NCBI RefSeq assembly: GCF_043555835.1 | Contig: NZ_JBIGHV010000012.1 | Location: forward strand, 62,001-126,000 | Source of the DNA: Pelomonas parva | GTDB lineage: Bacteria > Pseudomonadota > Gammaproteobacteria > Burkholderiales > Burkholderiaceae_C | Direction: 5' to 3' | DNA length: 64,000 nucleotides | The notes under the pieces: generated by a model | What the model was told of the DNA's origin: nothing | Seen by the model: only the letters and a program-made list of their open reading frames with translations | Database searches by the model: none | In this document: one piece after another, positions 1 through 8,352 of the stretch | Layout of the letters: each line of letters starts with the position of its first letter | How positions within the stretch are numbered: the stretch's first letter is position 1 | Program-made: the position numbers and the translations under genes

Positions 1-301
1 CCAGGTCGAGCTTGCCGTCTTCCACCAACTGCATGACCCAGTAGGCGAACACGGCCTTGGTCAGCGAGGCGCCGTACATGACGGTGTCGGGCTGCAGCGG
101 CTCGCCCGCCGCGTTGCGCTTGCCGTAGGCGCCGACGTGGGTGACGCGGCCGTCGTCGATGACGGCCAGGGCCAGGCCTTGCGCCTGCGAGGCGGCCATC
201 AGCCGCGCGACTTCGGTGTCGATGGCGGCGTGGTCGGGGATGGGCGCCGCAGCGGCGAACAGCGGCAGGGCGGCGAGGAGGGCGGCGGCGCGTTGCTTCA
301 T
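1..301 (-). CDS. Serine hydrolase (beta-lactamase/PBP-like fold), N-terminal part
   Basis: This gene runs off the left edge, so only about the first 100 residues are visible. It begins with a hydrophobic signal-like segment (MKQRAAALLAALPLFAAAA), so the product is probably exported. Near the end of the visible part is GASLTKAVFAYWV, whose S-L-T-K matches the SxxK active-site motif of class C beta-lactamase and penicillin-binding-protein-like hydrolases. Family members cleave esters or amides of very varied substrates, so no substrate can be named. The ATG lies inside the TGA stop of the upstream DUF2785 gene (ATGA overlap), which implies co-transcription and translational coupling. The downstream YxN and KTG motifs are outside the window. 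Confidence 0.8.
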   Translation of the reverse strand, partial: MKQRAAALLAALPLFAAAAPIPDHAAIDTEVARLMAASQAQGLALAVIDDGRVTHVGAYGKRNAAGEPLQPDTVMYGASLTKAVFAYWVMQLVEDGKLDL

Positions 302-1146
302 GGCAGGCGGCGCATGGTTTTCTGCAGGGGCGCTTGCAGCTTGTCGCGCTGCTCGGCGTCGGCCACGTCCAGCACGCCGGCCAGCAGCGGCCACAGGAAG
401 CCGCGCAGGTTGTGCAGGTCCGTGAAGGTGGCCTCGTCCCAGGCCTTGGCCTTTTGCAGCGGTGCCAGCAGGCCGTCCAGCCAGGCCTGCCACGCTGCGG
501 CATCGGGGTTGAGCTTGAGCTGCAGCTGCAGCGCCGCGCGCGCCAGCCGCTGGCCTTCGCCGAAGCGGTAGGCGTGGCGGTGGTCGGCCAGCACCTGCGC
601 GGTGACGGCGTCCAGCAGCGCCTGGCGCTGGGGCGCGCTCAGTGCGTCGTTCATGCCCAGCTGCAGGGCCAGGTCGGCGCCGTGGGCCACGCCGTGGCGC
701 CAGCCCTCGCCGGCAATGAGCCCGCGGTAGTCGCTCACGCCGCTGAGATAGCGCACGGCATGGTCGACGAGGTCGGCGCGCTGCTCGGCAGTCATGAAGG
801 GCTTGAGCCGGTCGGCCCGCGCCACCTCGGCCAGCGCCAGCACGGCGAAGGGCTGGTGCACGCCGGCCGCATCGGGCTTGGCGTCCAGCACGGCCACCAG
901 CTCGGCGCGCAGGCGCAGCAGCGTGGCCGCGTCAAGCTTGCCAGCGCGCGACCAAGCCGAGAGCTGCTCGAAGGCGATGTCGTCGCGCAGCCTGGGGTCG
1001 GGGTGCGCCAGGCAGGGCAGCAGCGCCATGGCCTGCTGCTGGATGCGCGCGGCGTCGGCCTCGGTCTTGAGGCCGGTGGGCGGCGCGCAGGTCTGGGCCG
1101 TGGCGGCCAGGGACGAGAAGAGCAGCAGGGCGGCGAGGGGCTTCAT
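298..1146 (-). CDS. DUF2785 family protein, probably exported
   Basis: The product is 282 residues. It opens with a short signal peptide (MKPLAALLLFSSLAATAQT) followed by an alpha-helical body rich in Leu and Ala. The segment around GEGWRHGVAHGADLALQL and the helix-loop pattern match what I recall of DUF2785, a family of unknown function whose C-terminal half looks like alpha-solenoid repeats. The ATG at 1146 is chosen because the signal peptide starts there; a much longer reading frame upstream is only a high-GC shadow. Its stop overlaps the start of the serine hydrolase gene by four bases. The pairing suggests the two act together on an envelope or cell-wall substrate, but that is inference. 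Confidence 0.7.
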   Translation of the reverse strand: MKPLAALLLFSSLAATAQTCAPPTGLKTEADAARIQQQAMALLPCLAHPDPRLRDDIAFEQLSAWSRAGKLDAATLLRLRAELVAVLDAKPDAAGVHQPFAVLALAEVARADRLKPFMTAEQRADLVDHAVRYLSGVSDYRGLIAGEGWRHGVAHGADLALQLGMNDALSAPQRQALLDAVTAQVLADHRHAYRFGEGQRLARAALQLQLKLNPDAAAWQAWLDGLLAPLQKAKAWDEATFTDLHNLRGFLWPLLAGVLDVADAEQRDKLQAPLQKTMRRLP

Positions 1147-1245
1147 GCGCCGCAGTAGCGCATGGCTGGGGCCGTGAGGCAAGTTCGGCGCGTGGGCAAG
1201 AACTACAGTCCCGGCCGCACGGCCCTTTTTGCCGTGGAGACGCCC

Positions 1246-3912
1246 ATGACGCAGCACACCGTCACCGCCCTGATTGCCGGGCTGATCCTCGCCTGCCTTA
1301 CGCTGCTGGCGGCCTGCGGCACCGTGCCGCCGGTCACGACCGCGCCGCACCTGGTCACCTTCGATATCGATGGCCGCCTCACCCAGGTGAGGGTGGCCGA
1401 CCAGGCCTTGCTGCCGGCCCCCGCCCGGCCCGAGCGCGGGCCTGCTAACTACTTCGTCGGCTGGTTCCTGGCCGACGCAGGCGAGGGCCAGATGTGGGAC
1501 TTCGCGCGCGACCGGGTCAAGGCAGGCGTCGCGCTGAGGCCCAAGTTCGTGCCGCTGTCGGCGGGCAATGTCGTCGTCGATGCCTACCTGGACGAAGCCC
1601 GGCGCAACGCCTTCACCTTCAGGACGCTGCAGGAGCTGAAGGCCGCCAACATTGCCGATGGCACGACCGTGAACTTCACGCCGGGCGTCTACTGGACCGA
1701 CGACTACAAGGACCCGCACAACGCCAACACACCCGAGCACCCGGGGCTGGTGGGCATCGCCTTCCCGCAGGCCGGCCTGACATTCAAGGGCCTGACGTCG
1801 AATGCAGACGACGTGCGCATCGCCGGCAACCGCGGCCAGACCGTGGGCTCCAACGGCAACTGGAACGTCATCGCCATCGGCACCCGCTTCTCGGCCTACC
1901 ACCTGACGTTTGGCAACTACGCCTCGGTCGACCTGGTCTTCCCGCGTGACCCGTCGCAGAACCTCCGTCGTCGCAGCGACGCGCGCGTGCAGGCGCAGAC
2001 GATCACCTCGGCCGGTGGCCCGCTGGACCGGCTGCACTTCGAGAACGTGCGCTTCGTCAGCTTCCTGAACCTGATCGCCGTGGGCCCCCAGCGCGCCTAC
2101 TTCAAAGACTCGTACTTCCAGCTGACCGACGACGCCATTGCCGGCGGCACGCTGAATGTGTTCGAGAACTGCACGTTCGACTTCCACGGCAGCCACCCGT
2201 CCTGGGGCGGCTCGTCGACGATGGCGGTGTTCCTGAACTCGACCTTCAACTTCCTGAACGACAACCCGGTCTTCTGGTTCGCCAAGAGCGGCGGCAGCTG
2301 GGCGCTGATCGACAACCGCTTCGTGGGCCCGAAGGAGGAGATCCGCTGGGAGAACGTCCAGCGCCGCGACGTGAAGCACTACGTCCACAACAACCGCTAC
2401 GCGGACGGCACGCCGGTCGTCTTCGACCCGCAACACCCGCAGGTGACGCAGCCGCTGAGCGCCGAGGCGTTGAAGAGCTTCAAGATCGGCGCGACGTACA
2501 ACGTGCACAACCTGCTCAAGGGCAGCGACGGCTGGAACCCCTCGGGCCAGCAGGCCAGGCATGACGGTGCGTTCAAGCTGACGCTGACCGCAAGCGCCGC
2601 CAGCCTGCCTTCGGACGACCCGGCCAACGAGGTCGCCATCACGCCCGCCTTCACGCCCGCGAATGCGTTCGCGTTCGACGCAATCCGCTTCGACATCGAC
2701 CGGTTGCTGTTCACGCGGCTGCTCGACAGCGGCGACGGCAAGCTGCACCTGCGCGCGAAGCTGAATGCCACCGGCCGCATCATCGACACGGTCGTCAGCG
2801 CCACGGCGCCCAACGGCCTGGTGGCGCAGGTGACGCTGCGCGTGCTGCCCGCCTCAGTCAGGCCGCCCGTGGTCATGGGCACGCCGGCCATCGCGCTGAG
2901 TTCAGGCGTCGCCAGGTTGCAGCTTGCCTACGACCAGCCGGCATTCACCGACGCGTCCACCATCACCTGGTATCGCGGCAAGGGGCCGGGCGACAAGGCG
3001 GTGCAAGTGGCTGTGAAGACGCGCCACTACGCCTTGTCGGGCGGCGATGTGGGCCACTGGCTGACCGCCGTCGTGCTGCCTCGCTACGAGTTCAGCGCGG
3101 CGGCCGGTGTCATCGAGGTGGCAAGCCCGCGCGCCATCGCCGCCGCCGACGTGCCGCAGCCCCACGTTGTCGCCACCGACTTCGCCAGCATCACCTGGGC
3201 GGGCCACGCGCTGAACCAGCCCGATGTCTGGTATGCCGACACGATCAAGCCCGCCGACGTGGCTGCGGGCTGGCAGCCTTCCACCGCAGCACCGTGGGCC
3301 TACGCCGTGGGTGACCGGGACGGCGCCGTGGGCGTGCCGGGGCTGGTGACCTCCACCCAGGGCGCGCGCCTGCTCTACCAGCCTCAGGGGGCGTACTCAG
3401 ACATGGCACTGGCGCTGGAACTGACGCCCGAGAAGGTGGCCGGACAGGGCTTCGGCAGCGCGACGGGCCAGTACCTGGAGGTCTACATCAAGTGGGACCC
3501 GGTCACCCGCACCGGCTATGCGCTGCGCTTTCAGCGGCTGTCCAGCGACCCACTGAACGGCAACCAGCCCATCCCGTCCTCGGGCAACTCGGTGCGGGTC
3601 TCGATGTGGGAGGTCGTCAATGGCAACCGCACGCTCCTGCCCGGCGCCTACGTCGAAAGCTCGGTGTTCATGCCGGGCGCGAAAGTGCTGTTCAAGCTGG
3701 TGGGCAACGTGCTGTCGGCGGACGTGACTACCCGGTCGCCGCAGACCGGCACACAGGCCGGCTACAAGCTGCCCCACGAAGTTCACTTCAGCGCGACGCT
3801 GCCCCGAGTGACCAGCACCGTGGGGGGCTTCGGTGTGCAGTTCACGGGCACACCTTCGGCAGGCAACCGGACGCTGCTTGAAAAGCTTGAGGTCACGCTC
3901 AAGCCGCGTTGA
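1246..3912 (+). CDS. Large lipoprotein with right-handed beta-helix (pectin-lyase-like) domain
   Basis: The product is 888 residues. The N-terminus is a lipoprotein signal (lipobox LLAAC), so it should be lipid-anchored. Residues from about 120 to 400 show repeated short strands with conserved Asn and Phe (for example LHFENVRFVSFLNLIAVG and NVFENCTFDFHG), typical of right-handed parallel beta-helix proteins such as pectate lyases and pectinesterases. The middle carries bacterial-Ig-like segments. The last 200 residues form a beta-rich, lectin or concanavalin-like domain (YLEVYIKWDPVTRTGYALRF). Together this suggests an enzyme acting on or binding a plant or extracellular polysaccharide; catalytic residues were not identified. 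The start at 1246 gives the lipoprotein signal. The gene converges on the lactate dehydrogenase gene 13 bases downstream. Confidence 0.65.
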   Translation: MTQHTVTALIAGLILACLTLLAACGTVPPVTTAPHLVTFDIDGRLTQVRVADQALLPAPARPERGPANYFVGWFLADAGEGQMWDFARDRVKAGVALRPKFVPLSAGNVVVDAYLDEARRNAFTFRTLQELKAANIADGTTVNFTPGVYWTDDYKDPHNANTPEHPGLVGIAFPQAGLTFKGLTSNADDVRIAGNRGQTVGSNGNWNVIAIGTRFSAYHLTFGNYASVDLVFPRDPSQNLRRRSDARVQAQTITSAGGPLDRLHFENVRFVSFLNLIAVGPQRAYFKDSYFQLTDDAIAGGTLNVFENCTFDFHGSHPSWGGSSTMAVFLNSTFNFLNDNPVFWFAKSGGSWALIDNRFVGPKEEIRWENVQRRDVKHYVHNNRYADGTPVVFDPQHPQVTQPLSAEALKSFKIGATYNVHNLLKGSDGWNPSGQQARHDGAFKLTLTASAASLPSDDPANEVAITPAFTPANAFAFDAIRFDIDRLLFTRLLDSGDGKLHLRAKLNATGRIIDTVVSATAPNGLVAQVTLRVLPASVRPPVVMGTPAIALSSGVARLQLAYDQPAFTDASTITWYRGKGPGDKAVQVAVKTRHYALSGGDVGHWLTAVVLPRYEFSAAAGVIEVASPRAIAAADVPQPHVVATDFASITWAGHALNQPDVWYADTIKPADVAAGWQPSTAAPWAYAVGDRDGAVGVPGLVTSTQGARLLYQPQGAYSDMALALELTPEKVAGQGFGSATGQYLEVYIKWDPVTRTGYALRFQRLSSDPLNGNQPIPSSGNSVRVSMWEVVNGNRTLLPGAYVESSVFMPGAKVLFKLVGNVLSADVTTRSPQTGTQAGYKLPHEVHFSATLPRVTSTVGGFGVQFTGTPSAGNRTLLEKLEVTLKPR

Positions 3913-3925
3913 GCCGGGCCTCCGC

Positions 3926-5080
3926 TCAAACGGTCGGGTAGGTGCCTGAGCGCAGGATCTCGCGCGTCACGTTCTGCAGCTGCGTGTGGCCGCAGAAGGC
4001 CATCGTCACATCCAGCTCCTTGTGCAGCATCTGCAGCATCTTGGTGACGCCGGCCTCGCCCATGGCACCCAGCCCGTAGACCATCGCGCGGCCCACCATC
4101 GTGCCGCGCGCGCCCAGCGCCCATGCCTTCAACACGTCCTGGCCGGAGCGGATGCCGCCGTCCATCCAGACCTCGATCTGCTGGCCCACCTCGGCCACGA
4201 TGGCCGGCAGCGCATGGATGCTGCTGGGCGCGCCGTCCAGCTGCCGGCCGCCGTGGTTGCTGACGACGATGGCGTCGGCCCCCGCCTGCGCGGCGAGCTT
4301 GGCATCCTCGACTTCCATGATCCCCTTCAGGATCAGCTTGCCGCCCCACTTCTCCTTGACCCAGGCGATGTCGGCCCAGGACAGGCGCGGGTCGAACTGC
4401 TCGTTCGTCCAGGCGGACAGCGAGCGCATGTCGCTGACGCCCTTCACATGGCCCACGAGGTTGCGGAAGGTGTGGCGCTTCGTGCCCGCCATGCCCAGCA
4501 CCCAGCGTGGCTTGGTGGCCAGGTTGAGGATGTTGGCAAGCGTGGGCCGCGGCGGCGCGGTAAGGCCGTTCTTCAGGTCCTTGTGGCGCTGGCCGATGAC
4601 TTGCAGGTCCAGCGTCAGCACCAGCGCCGAGCACTTCGCGGCCTTGCAGCGGTCGATCATGCGCGCCATGGCCTCGCGGTCGCGCATCATGTAGAGCTGG
4701 AACCAGAACGGCGACGAGGTGTTCTCGGCGATGTCCTCGATGGAGCAGATGCTCATCGTCGACAGCGTGAACGGGATGCCGAACTTCTCGGCCGCGCGCG
4801 CGGCGTGGATCTCGCCGTCGGCGTGCTGCATGCCGGTCAGGCCCACGGGCGCGATGGCCACGGGCATCTTGGCGTCAATGCCGATCATCTTCACCGCCGT
4901 GCTGCGGCCTTCCATGTTGACGGCCACCCGCTGGCGCAGCTTGATGGCCTGGAAGTCGCTCTCGTTGGCGCGGTAGGTGGTCTCGGTCCAGGAGCCGGAG
5001 TCGGCGTAGTCGTAGAACATACGCGGCACGCGCTTCTCGGCCAGTTGGCGCAGGTCTTCGACGCAGGTGATGACGGGCAT
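3926..5080 (-). CDS. lldD: FMN-dependent alpha-hydroxyacid (L-lactate) dehydrogenase
   Basis: The product is 384 residues, the usual length for LldD-type enzymes that oxidise L-lactate or a related 2-hydroxyacid with FMN and pass electrons to the quinone pool. The family signature SNHGGRQLDGAPSS, containing the catalytic His and substrate-binding Arg, is intact. The N-terminal RMFYDYADSGSWTETT segment and the WMDGGIRSGQDVLKA/GARGTMVGRAMVYG phosphate-binding region also fit. The protein lacks a signal peptide and is expected at the cytoplasmic face of the membrane. A LysR regulator gene lies directly upstream on the same strand. Sequence alone cannot separate lactate from mandelate or glycolate as substrate. 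Confidence 0.85.
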   Translation of the reverse strand: MPVITCVEDLRQLAEKRVPRMFYDYADSGSWTETTYRANESDFQAIKLRQRVAVNMEGRSTAVKMIGIDAKMPVAIAPVGLTGMQHADGEIHAARAAEKFGIPFTLSTMSICSIEDIAENTSSPFWFQLYMMRDREAMARMIDRCKAAKCSALVLTLDLQVIGQRHKDLKNGLTAPPRPTLANILNLATKPRWVLGMAGTKRHTFRNLVGHVKGVSDMRSLSAWTNEQFDPRLSWADIAWVKEKWGGKLILKGIMEVEDAKLAAQAGADAIVVSNHGGRQLDGAPSSIHALPAIVAEVGQQIEVWMDGGIRSGQDVLKAWALGARGTMVGRAMVYGLGAMGEAGVTKMLQMLHKELDVTMAFCGHTQLQNVTREILRSGTYPTV

Positions 5081-5147
5081 GGCGTGGGCCTGTTTGGAGA
5101 AGGCCGCGATGCTAGGCCGGCGCTTGGCGCCTGTCCCGGAAAAAGCG

Positions 5148-6053
5148 TCAGGCGGTGGCGGAAGAGTTTTCCGCCAGCGTGGCGCAGTGGGCGTGCAGCC
5201 AGGCGGCGAAGGCTTCGGTGGCGGCGCTGGCGCGGTGACAGATGAGGCCGTATTGCCGCTCGGCCGGCACCGTCAGTGCATAGGGCTGCACGAGGCGTCC
5301 ATCGGCAAGCTCGTGCCGCGCCAGGCTCAGCCGCGCCAGCGCGACGCCCTGGCCGGCCAGCGCGGCGGCCAGCGTCAGGCCCAGGTCGACGAAACGCGGG
5401 CCTTCGTCGGGCTCGGCGGCATCGGCCAGGCCGGCGGCCTGCAGCCAGGGCGCCCAGGGCTGCAGCGGCGTGCGCAGCAGCGGCAGCGCGAGTAGGTCGG
5501 CGCGCGTCTGCAGTGGCGCGTGCTTGGCCAGCAGCGTGGGTGACGCCAGCGGCGTCAGGCGGTCGTGCAGCAGCACCTGGGCTGGCGCGATATCGCCGGG
5601 CACCGCGCCGTGGCGGATCTCGGCGTCGGCGCCTGCATCCCCCTCGGCCAGCAGCGGCACGGACAGCGTCAGCTCCAGCTCGATGTGCGGATGCGCCGCC
5701 GTGAAGCCGGGCAGGGCGGGCACGAGCACCTGGCGCGCGAAGGTGGGTGTGGAGCTGACGCGCAGCCGCTCGCGCTGCTGGCTGGCGCGCTGGTGCAGCG
5801 GGATGGCCTGCAGCAGCGCCAGTGCCTGGCGGACCTGGGGCAGGTATTCGTGGCCGGTGGGCGTCAGGCTCAGACCCTTGGTGCTGCGGCTCAGCAGTTC
5901 CTGGCCCAGGCGCTCTTCCAGCCCGGCCAGTCGCTTGGCGATGGCGCTGGCGGTCAGCGCGAGTTCGCCGCCGGCCGCTTCGAAGCTGCCCAGGCGGGCG
6001 CAGGCTTCGAAGGCCAGCAATGCGTCAAGTGAGGGAAGACGGGCGGCGGTCAT
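5148..6053 (-). CDS. LysR-family transcriptional regulator
   Basis: The product is 301 residues with the standard LysR layout. The N-terminal winged helix-turn-helix (about residues 5-65) includes LPSLDALLAFEACARLGSFEAAGGELALTASAIAKRLAGLEERLG in outline. A substrate-binding-protein-like effector domain follows. The spacing to the downstream 2-hydroxyacid dehydrogenase (67 bases, same strand) makes that gene a plausible target, although LysR regulators more often control divergent genes. The divergent gene here is only a YjbR-like remnant starting at 6095. No effector can be predicted. Confidence 0.85.
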   Translation of the reverse strand: MTAARLPSLDALLAFEACARLGSFEAAGGELALTASAIAKRLAGLEERLGQELLSRSTKGLSLTPTGHEYLPQVRQALALLQAIPLHQRASQQRERLRVSSTPTFARQVLVPALPGFTAAHPHIELELTLSVPLLAEGDAGADAEIRHGAVPGDIAPAQVLLHDRLTPLASPTLLAKHAPLQTRADLLALPLLRTPLQPWAPWLQAAGLADAAEPDEGPRFVDLGLTLAAALAGQGVALARLSLARHELADGRLVQPYALTVPAERQYGLICHRASAATEAFAAWLHAHCATLAENSSATA

Positions 6054-6094
6054 CGCAGGCAGGAATGTGCCACCGAACGTGGCGCACCACGACG

Positions 6095-6205
6095 ATGAGC
6101 GTCAAAGCCTTGGCCGACTTCGCCATGACCCTGCCTGGCGCGACGCAGGACATCAAGTGGGGCGCCGACGGGGTCACCAGCGCGCCGTTGCGACGCGCTC
6201 GATGA
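6095..6205 (+). pseudogene. Truncated MmcQ/YjbR-like N-terminal remnant
   Basis: A 36-codon frame starts MSVKALADFAMTLPGATQD and continues IKWGAD. This closely matches the conserved N-terminus of MmcQ/YjbR DNA-binding-fold proteins (pattern LSLPG-x-T-x-DIKWG-x-D). Immediately after WGAD the sequence changes to GVTSAPLRRAR and stops; family members are about 110-120 residues. The rest of the gene is missing, apparently deleted up to the neighbouring gene end at 6213. It is divergent from the LysR gene, a common arrangement for a regulator and its target. A second fragment with the same motif lies at 12617. Confidence 0.6.
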
Positions 6206-6212
6206 GGCCTGC

Positions 6213-6629
6213 CTACCGGACCTCGTGAAAGGTGGTCCGGTCGAAGTGAGCCACGTTGTAGACAAGCTGGGTGGTGCTGCCTTCCGTTGCCGTGACCTTG
6301 AGGCTGCGGACGCTGACAGGGCAGAAGTCACTCAGCGCAAATCGCGCCTTCACTTCCCGCTCGCCCGCGGGTACGGTGAACTGCGTGAACTCGCCTCTTG
6401 CGAGCGTCGCCACGGGCGAACCGTCCACGAAGATGGACACGTCGCAAGCGCCGCCTGCGACGCCCGATGAGCGCTTCACTTGGATGACGGCCTGTCCGGC
6501 CGCGGCGGTCAAGGCCTGGCCAGGCACCGCCGGCACATCATTTGCTGGTCCGTCATGGGTGGCGGCCGTTGCGAGCCCCGCAATGAGCAGCGAGCCGCTC
6601 AGCTGGATCGTGCACAGAAGCTTGTTCAT
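6213..6629 (-). CDS. Small exported protein of unknown function
   Basis: The product is 138 residues. A clear signal peptide (MNKLLCTIQLSGSLLIAGLATAAT) is followed by a compact beta-rich domain: VIQVKRSSGVAGGACDVSIFV, then FTQFTVPAGEREVKARF, then TTQLVYNVAHFD. This resembles the small periplasmic domain in which a PAGEREV-type turn links strands (PEGA/DUF2846-like), but I cannot assign a family with certainty. Two Cys residues (in GACDV and DFCPV) may form a disulfide. The start is supported by a strong AGGGAGGG-type ribosome-binding site a few bases upstream. The gene stands alone on this strand. Confidence 0.65.
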   Translation of the reverse strand: MNKLLCTIQLSGSLLIAGLATAATHDGPANDVPAVPGQALTAAAGQAVIQVKRSSGVAGGACDVSIFVDGSPVATLARGEFTQFTVPAGEREVKARFALSDFCPVSVRSLKVTATEGSTTQLVYNVAHFDRTTFHEVR

Positions 6630-6759
6630 GTAACCCTCCCTTTGTTGCGGGCGATCCTAGCCACGGGGGCTCGCCGCTGCAACCGGAAATTGGCTAGCTA
6701 GGGAAGACCATGCTTCGCGATACCACTGACCCACTGACCGCAATGGTGACAGGGCTTGC

Positions 6760-7485
6760 TCAGCGGCCGGCCGCCGACCGCTCCCGCGCCTCGTGCAGCG
6801 TCGCCAGCGTGATCTTGCGCACCTCCGCCTTGCTCTGCTCGACATGGCTGCGCAGCAGCAGCTGGGCTTGGTCCACCTTGCGCTGCATGACCGCGCGCAG
6901 GATCTTGGCGTGCTCGGCGTAGGTGGCCTCGATGCGGTGGCCGCGCGTGAAGTCCAGGTGCCGGATGATGCGGATCTGCTCGGTCACGTCCCAGTGCACG
7001 CGCGCCATCTCGGCGTTGCCGGCGGCGCGCACCAGCGTGGCGTGGAAGGCCTCGTCCAGTTGCCCCACCTCGCGCGCGTCGCTCAGCCGCTCGGCAGCCG
7101 GGACGAGCCAGATGGCCTTCAGCGACTCCAGCTCCGGTGACGGCGCGCCGGTGTGCGCGCACAGCTTGGCCACGGCCGCCAGCTCCAGGATCACGCGCAG
7201 GTCGTAGAGCTGCTCCAGCCGGCCGAAGTCGATCGGCCGGACCGACCAGCCGGTCTTGGCCTCCACGTCGAGGAAGCCCTCGTTGCGCAGCTTGAACAGC
7301 GCCTCGCGCACCGGCGTGCGGCTGACGCCCAGGCGCTGGCCCAGCTCGGCCTCGGAGAAGCGATCGCCCGGCACCAGCTGGAAGTCGTTCAGCTCGGCCT
7401 TGAGCCGGGCGTAGACCTGCTCGGCCAGGTTGGCGCGCACGGCGCCGGTGGCGGGCGCGGAGGAAGGATCAAGGGGAACCCGCAT
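6760..7485 (-). CDS. GntR-family regulator, FCD subfamily
   Basis: The product is 241 residues. The N-terminal GntR winged helix (about residues 20-85) contains FSEAELGQRLGVSRTPVREAL, the characteristic recognition helix. An all-helical FCD ligand-binding domain follows, with the metal-binding pattern of D and H residues (LDEAFHATLVRAAGN and EHAKILRAVMQRKVDQA). FCD regulators usually bind small organic acids and repress nearby transport and catabolic genes at TGGT-ATACCA-type palindromes. The ABC importer downstream in map order (7531-10169, same strand) has exactly such a palindrome in its upstream region at 10246-10255, so it is the likely target. Confidence 0.85.
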   Translation of the reverse strand: MRVPLDPSSAPATGAVRANLAEQVYARLKAELNDFQLVPGDRFSEAELGQRLGVSRTPVREALFKLRNEGFLDVEAKTGWSVRPIDFGRLEQLYDLRVILELAAVAKLCAHTGAPSPELESLKAIWLVPAAERLSDAREVGQLDEAFHATLVRAAGNAEMARVHWDVTEQIRIIRHLDFTRGHRIEATYAEHAKILRAVMQRKVDQAQLLLRSHVEQSKAEVRKITLATLHEARERSAAGR

Positions 7486-7530
7486 GGCGCCGATGTTAGC
7501 GAGCCGAGAGCGGCGCCCCCATGCGCAGGG

Positions 7531-8352
7531 TCAACGCCGCACCTCGCGCTGGAAGATCTCCAGGCTGCGCTTCTTGGCGCTGACGAAGCTGGGCTCCGAC
7601 AAGGTCGCCACCGTGCGCGGCCGCGGGTCCTCGTATTTCAGGATCTCGGCCACCTTGGTGGGCCTCTTGGTCAGCAGCAGCACCTCGTCCGCCAGATACA
7701 CGGCCTCCTCCAGGTCGTGCGAGACCAGCATCATGGTGGTGCCCGTCTGCATGAAGACCTCCTGCAGCTTCTCGCGGATGAACAGGGTCATCTCGAAGTC
7801 GAGTGCCGAGAAGGGCTCGTCCAGGAACAGCACCTCGGGCTCGGGCGCCAGCGCGCGCATGATGGATGCCGTCTGCTGCTGCCCGCCGGAGAGTTCATAC
7901 GGGTAGCGGTTCAGGTCGAACTTGACGTCGAAGCTCTCCACCAGCTCGGCCATGCGGCGGTCCACCTCGGCCTTGCTGCGGCCTTCCAGCTTCAGCGGGT
8001 AGGCGATGTTGTCGATGGTGCGCATCCACGGGAACATCGCCTCGCGGTAGTTCTGGAACACGTAGCCGATCTTGGTGTCCTTGAGGCTCTTGCCGTCGAA
8101 CAGGATCTGGCCCGAGTCGATGGGAATCAGCCCCGCGATCATGTTGATCAGCGTGCTCTTGCCGCAGCCGTTGGGGCCGAAGACGGAGACTATTCTGTTC
8201 TTCGGGATGTCGAGATTGAAGTCTTCATACAGCGGCCAGCCGGCGAAGTATTTCGTCAGGCCGCGGATGGTGATGTGGGTGCCGGCCGGGCCGGGCTGGA
8301 AGGGGCGCACCGGCACATCGGCCACGACGGGGGCGTTCAGGACTGCGTTCAT
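7531..8352 (-). CDS. ABC transporter ATPase, nitrate/sulfonate/taurine (NitT/TauT) type
   Basis: The product is 273 residues. Walker A (GPNGCGKST), the ABC signature (LSGGQQQ), Walker B (EVLFLDEPFSALD) and the switch His (LVSHDLEEAV) are all present. The best family match is the SsuB/TauC-partner ATPase group that energises uptake of sulfonates, nitrate, taurine, thiamine precursors and similar small anions or aromatics. It is the last gene of a three-gene operon; its ATG overlaps the permease stop (ATGA). The glutamine-rich signature LSGGQQQT is slightly unusual, since many members have LSGGMRQR. The substrate is not predictable. Confidence 0.88.
   Translation of the reverse strand: MNAVLNAPVVADVPVRPFQPGPAGTHITIRGLTKYFAGWPLYEDFNLDIPKNRIVSVFGPNGCGKSTLINMIAGLIPIDSGQILFDGKSLKDTKIGYVFQNYREAMFPWMRTIDNIAYPLKLEGRSKAEVDRRMAELVESFDVKFDLNRYPYELSGGQQQTASIMRALAPEPEVLFLDEPFSALDFEMTLFIREKLQEVFMQTGTTMMLVSHDLEEAVYLADEVLLLTKRPTKVAEILKYEDPRPRTVATLSEPSFVSAKKRSLEIFQREVRR

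Noticed and set aside
298..2748. An 816-codon minus-strand open frame spanning DUF2785 and running antisense through the beta-helix gene
   Set aside because: Only the last 282 codons carry a signal peptide and family similarity. The rest is a high-GC antisense shadow of a real plus-strand gene.
3908..3931. Terminator TTGAG...CTCAA between the beta-helix gene and lldD
   Set aside because: The stem is only five weak base pairs without a T-run.
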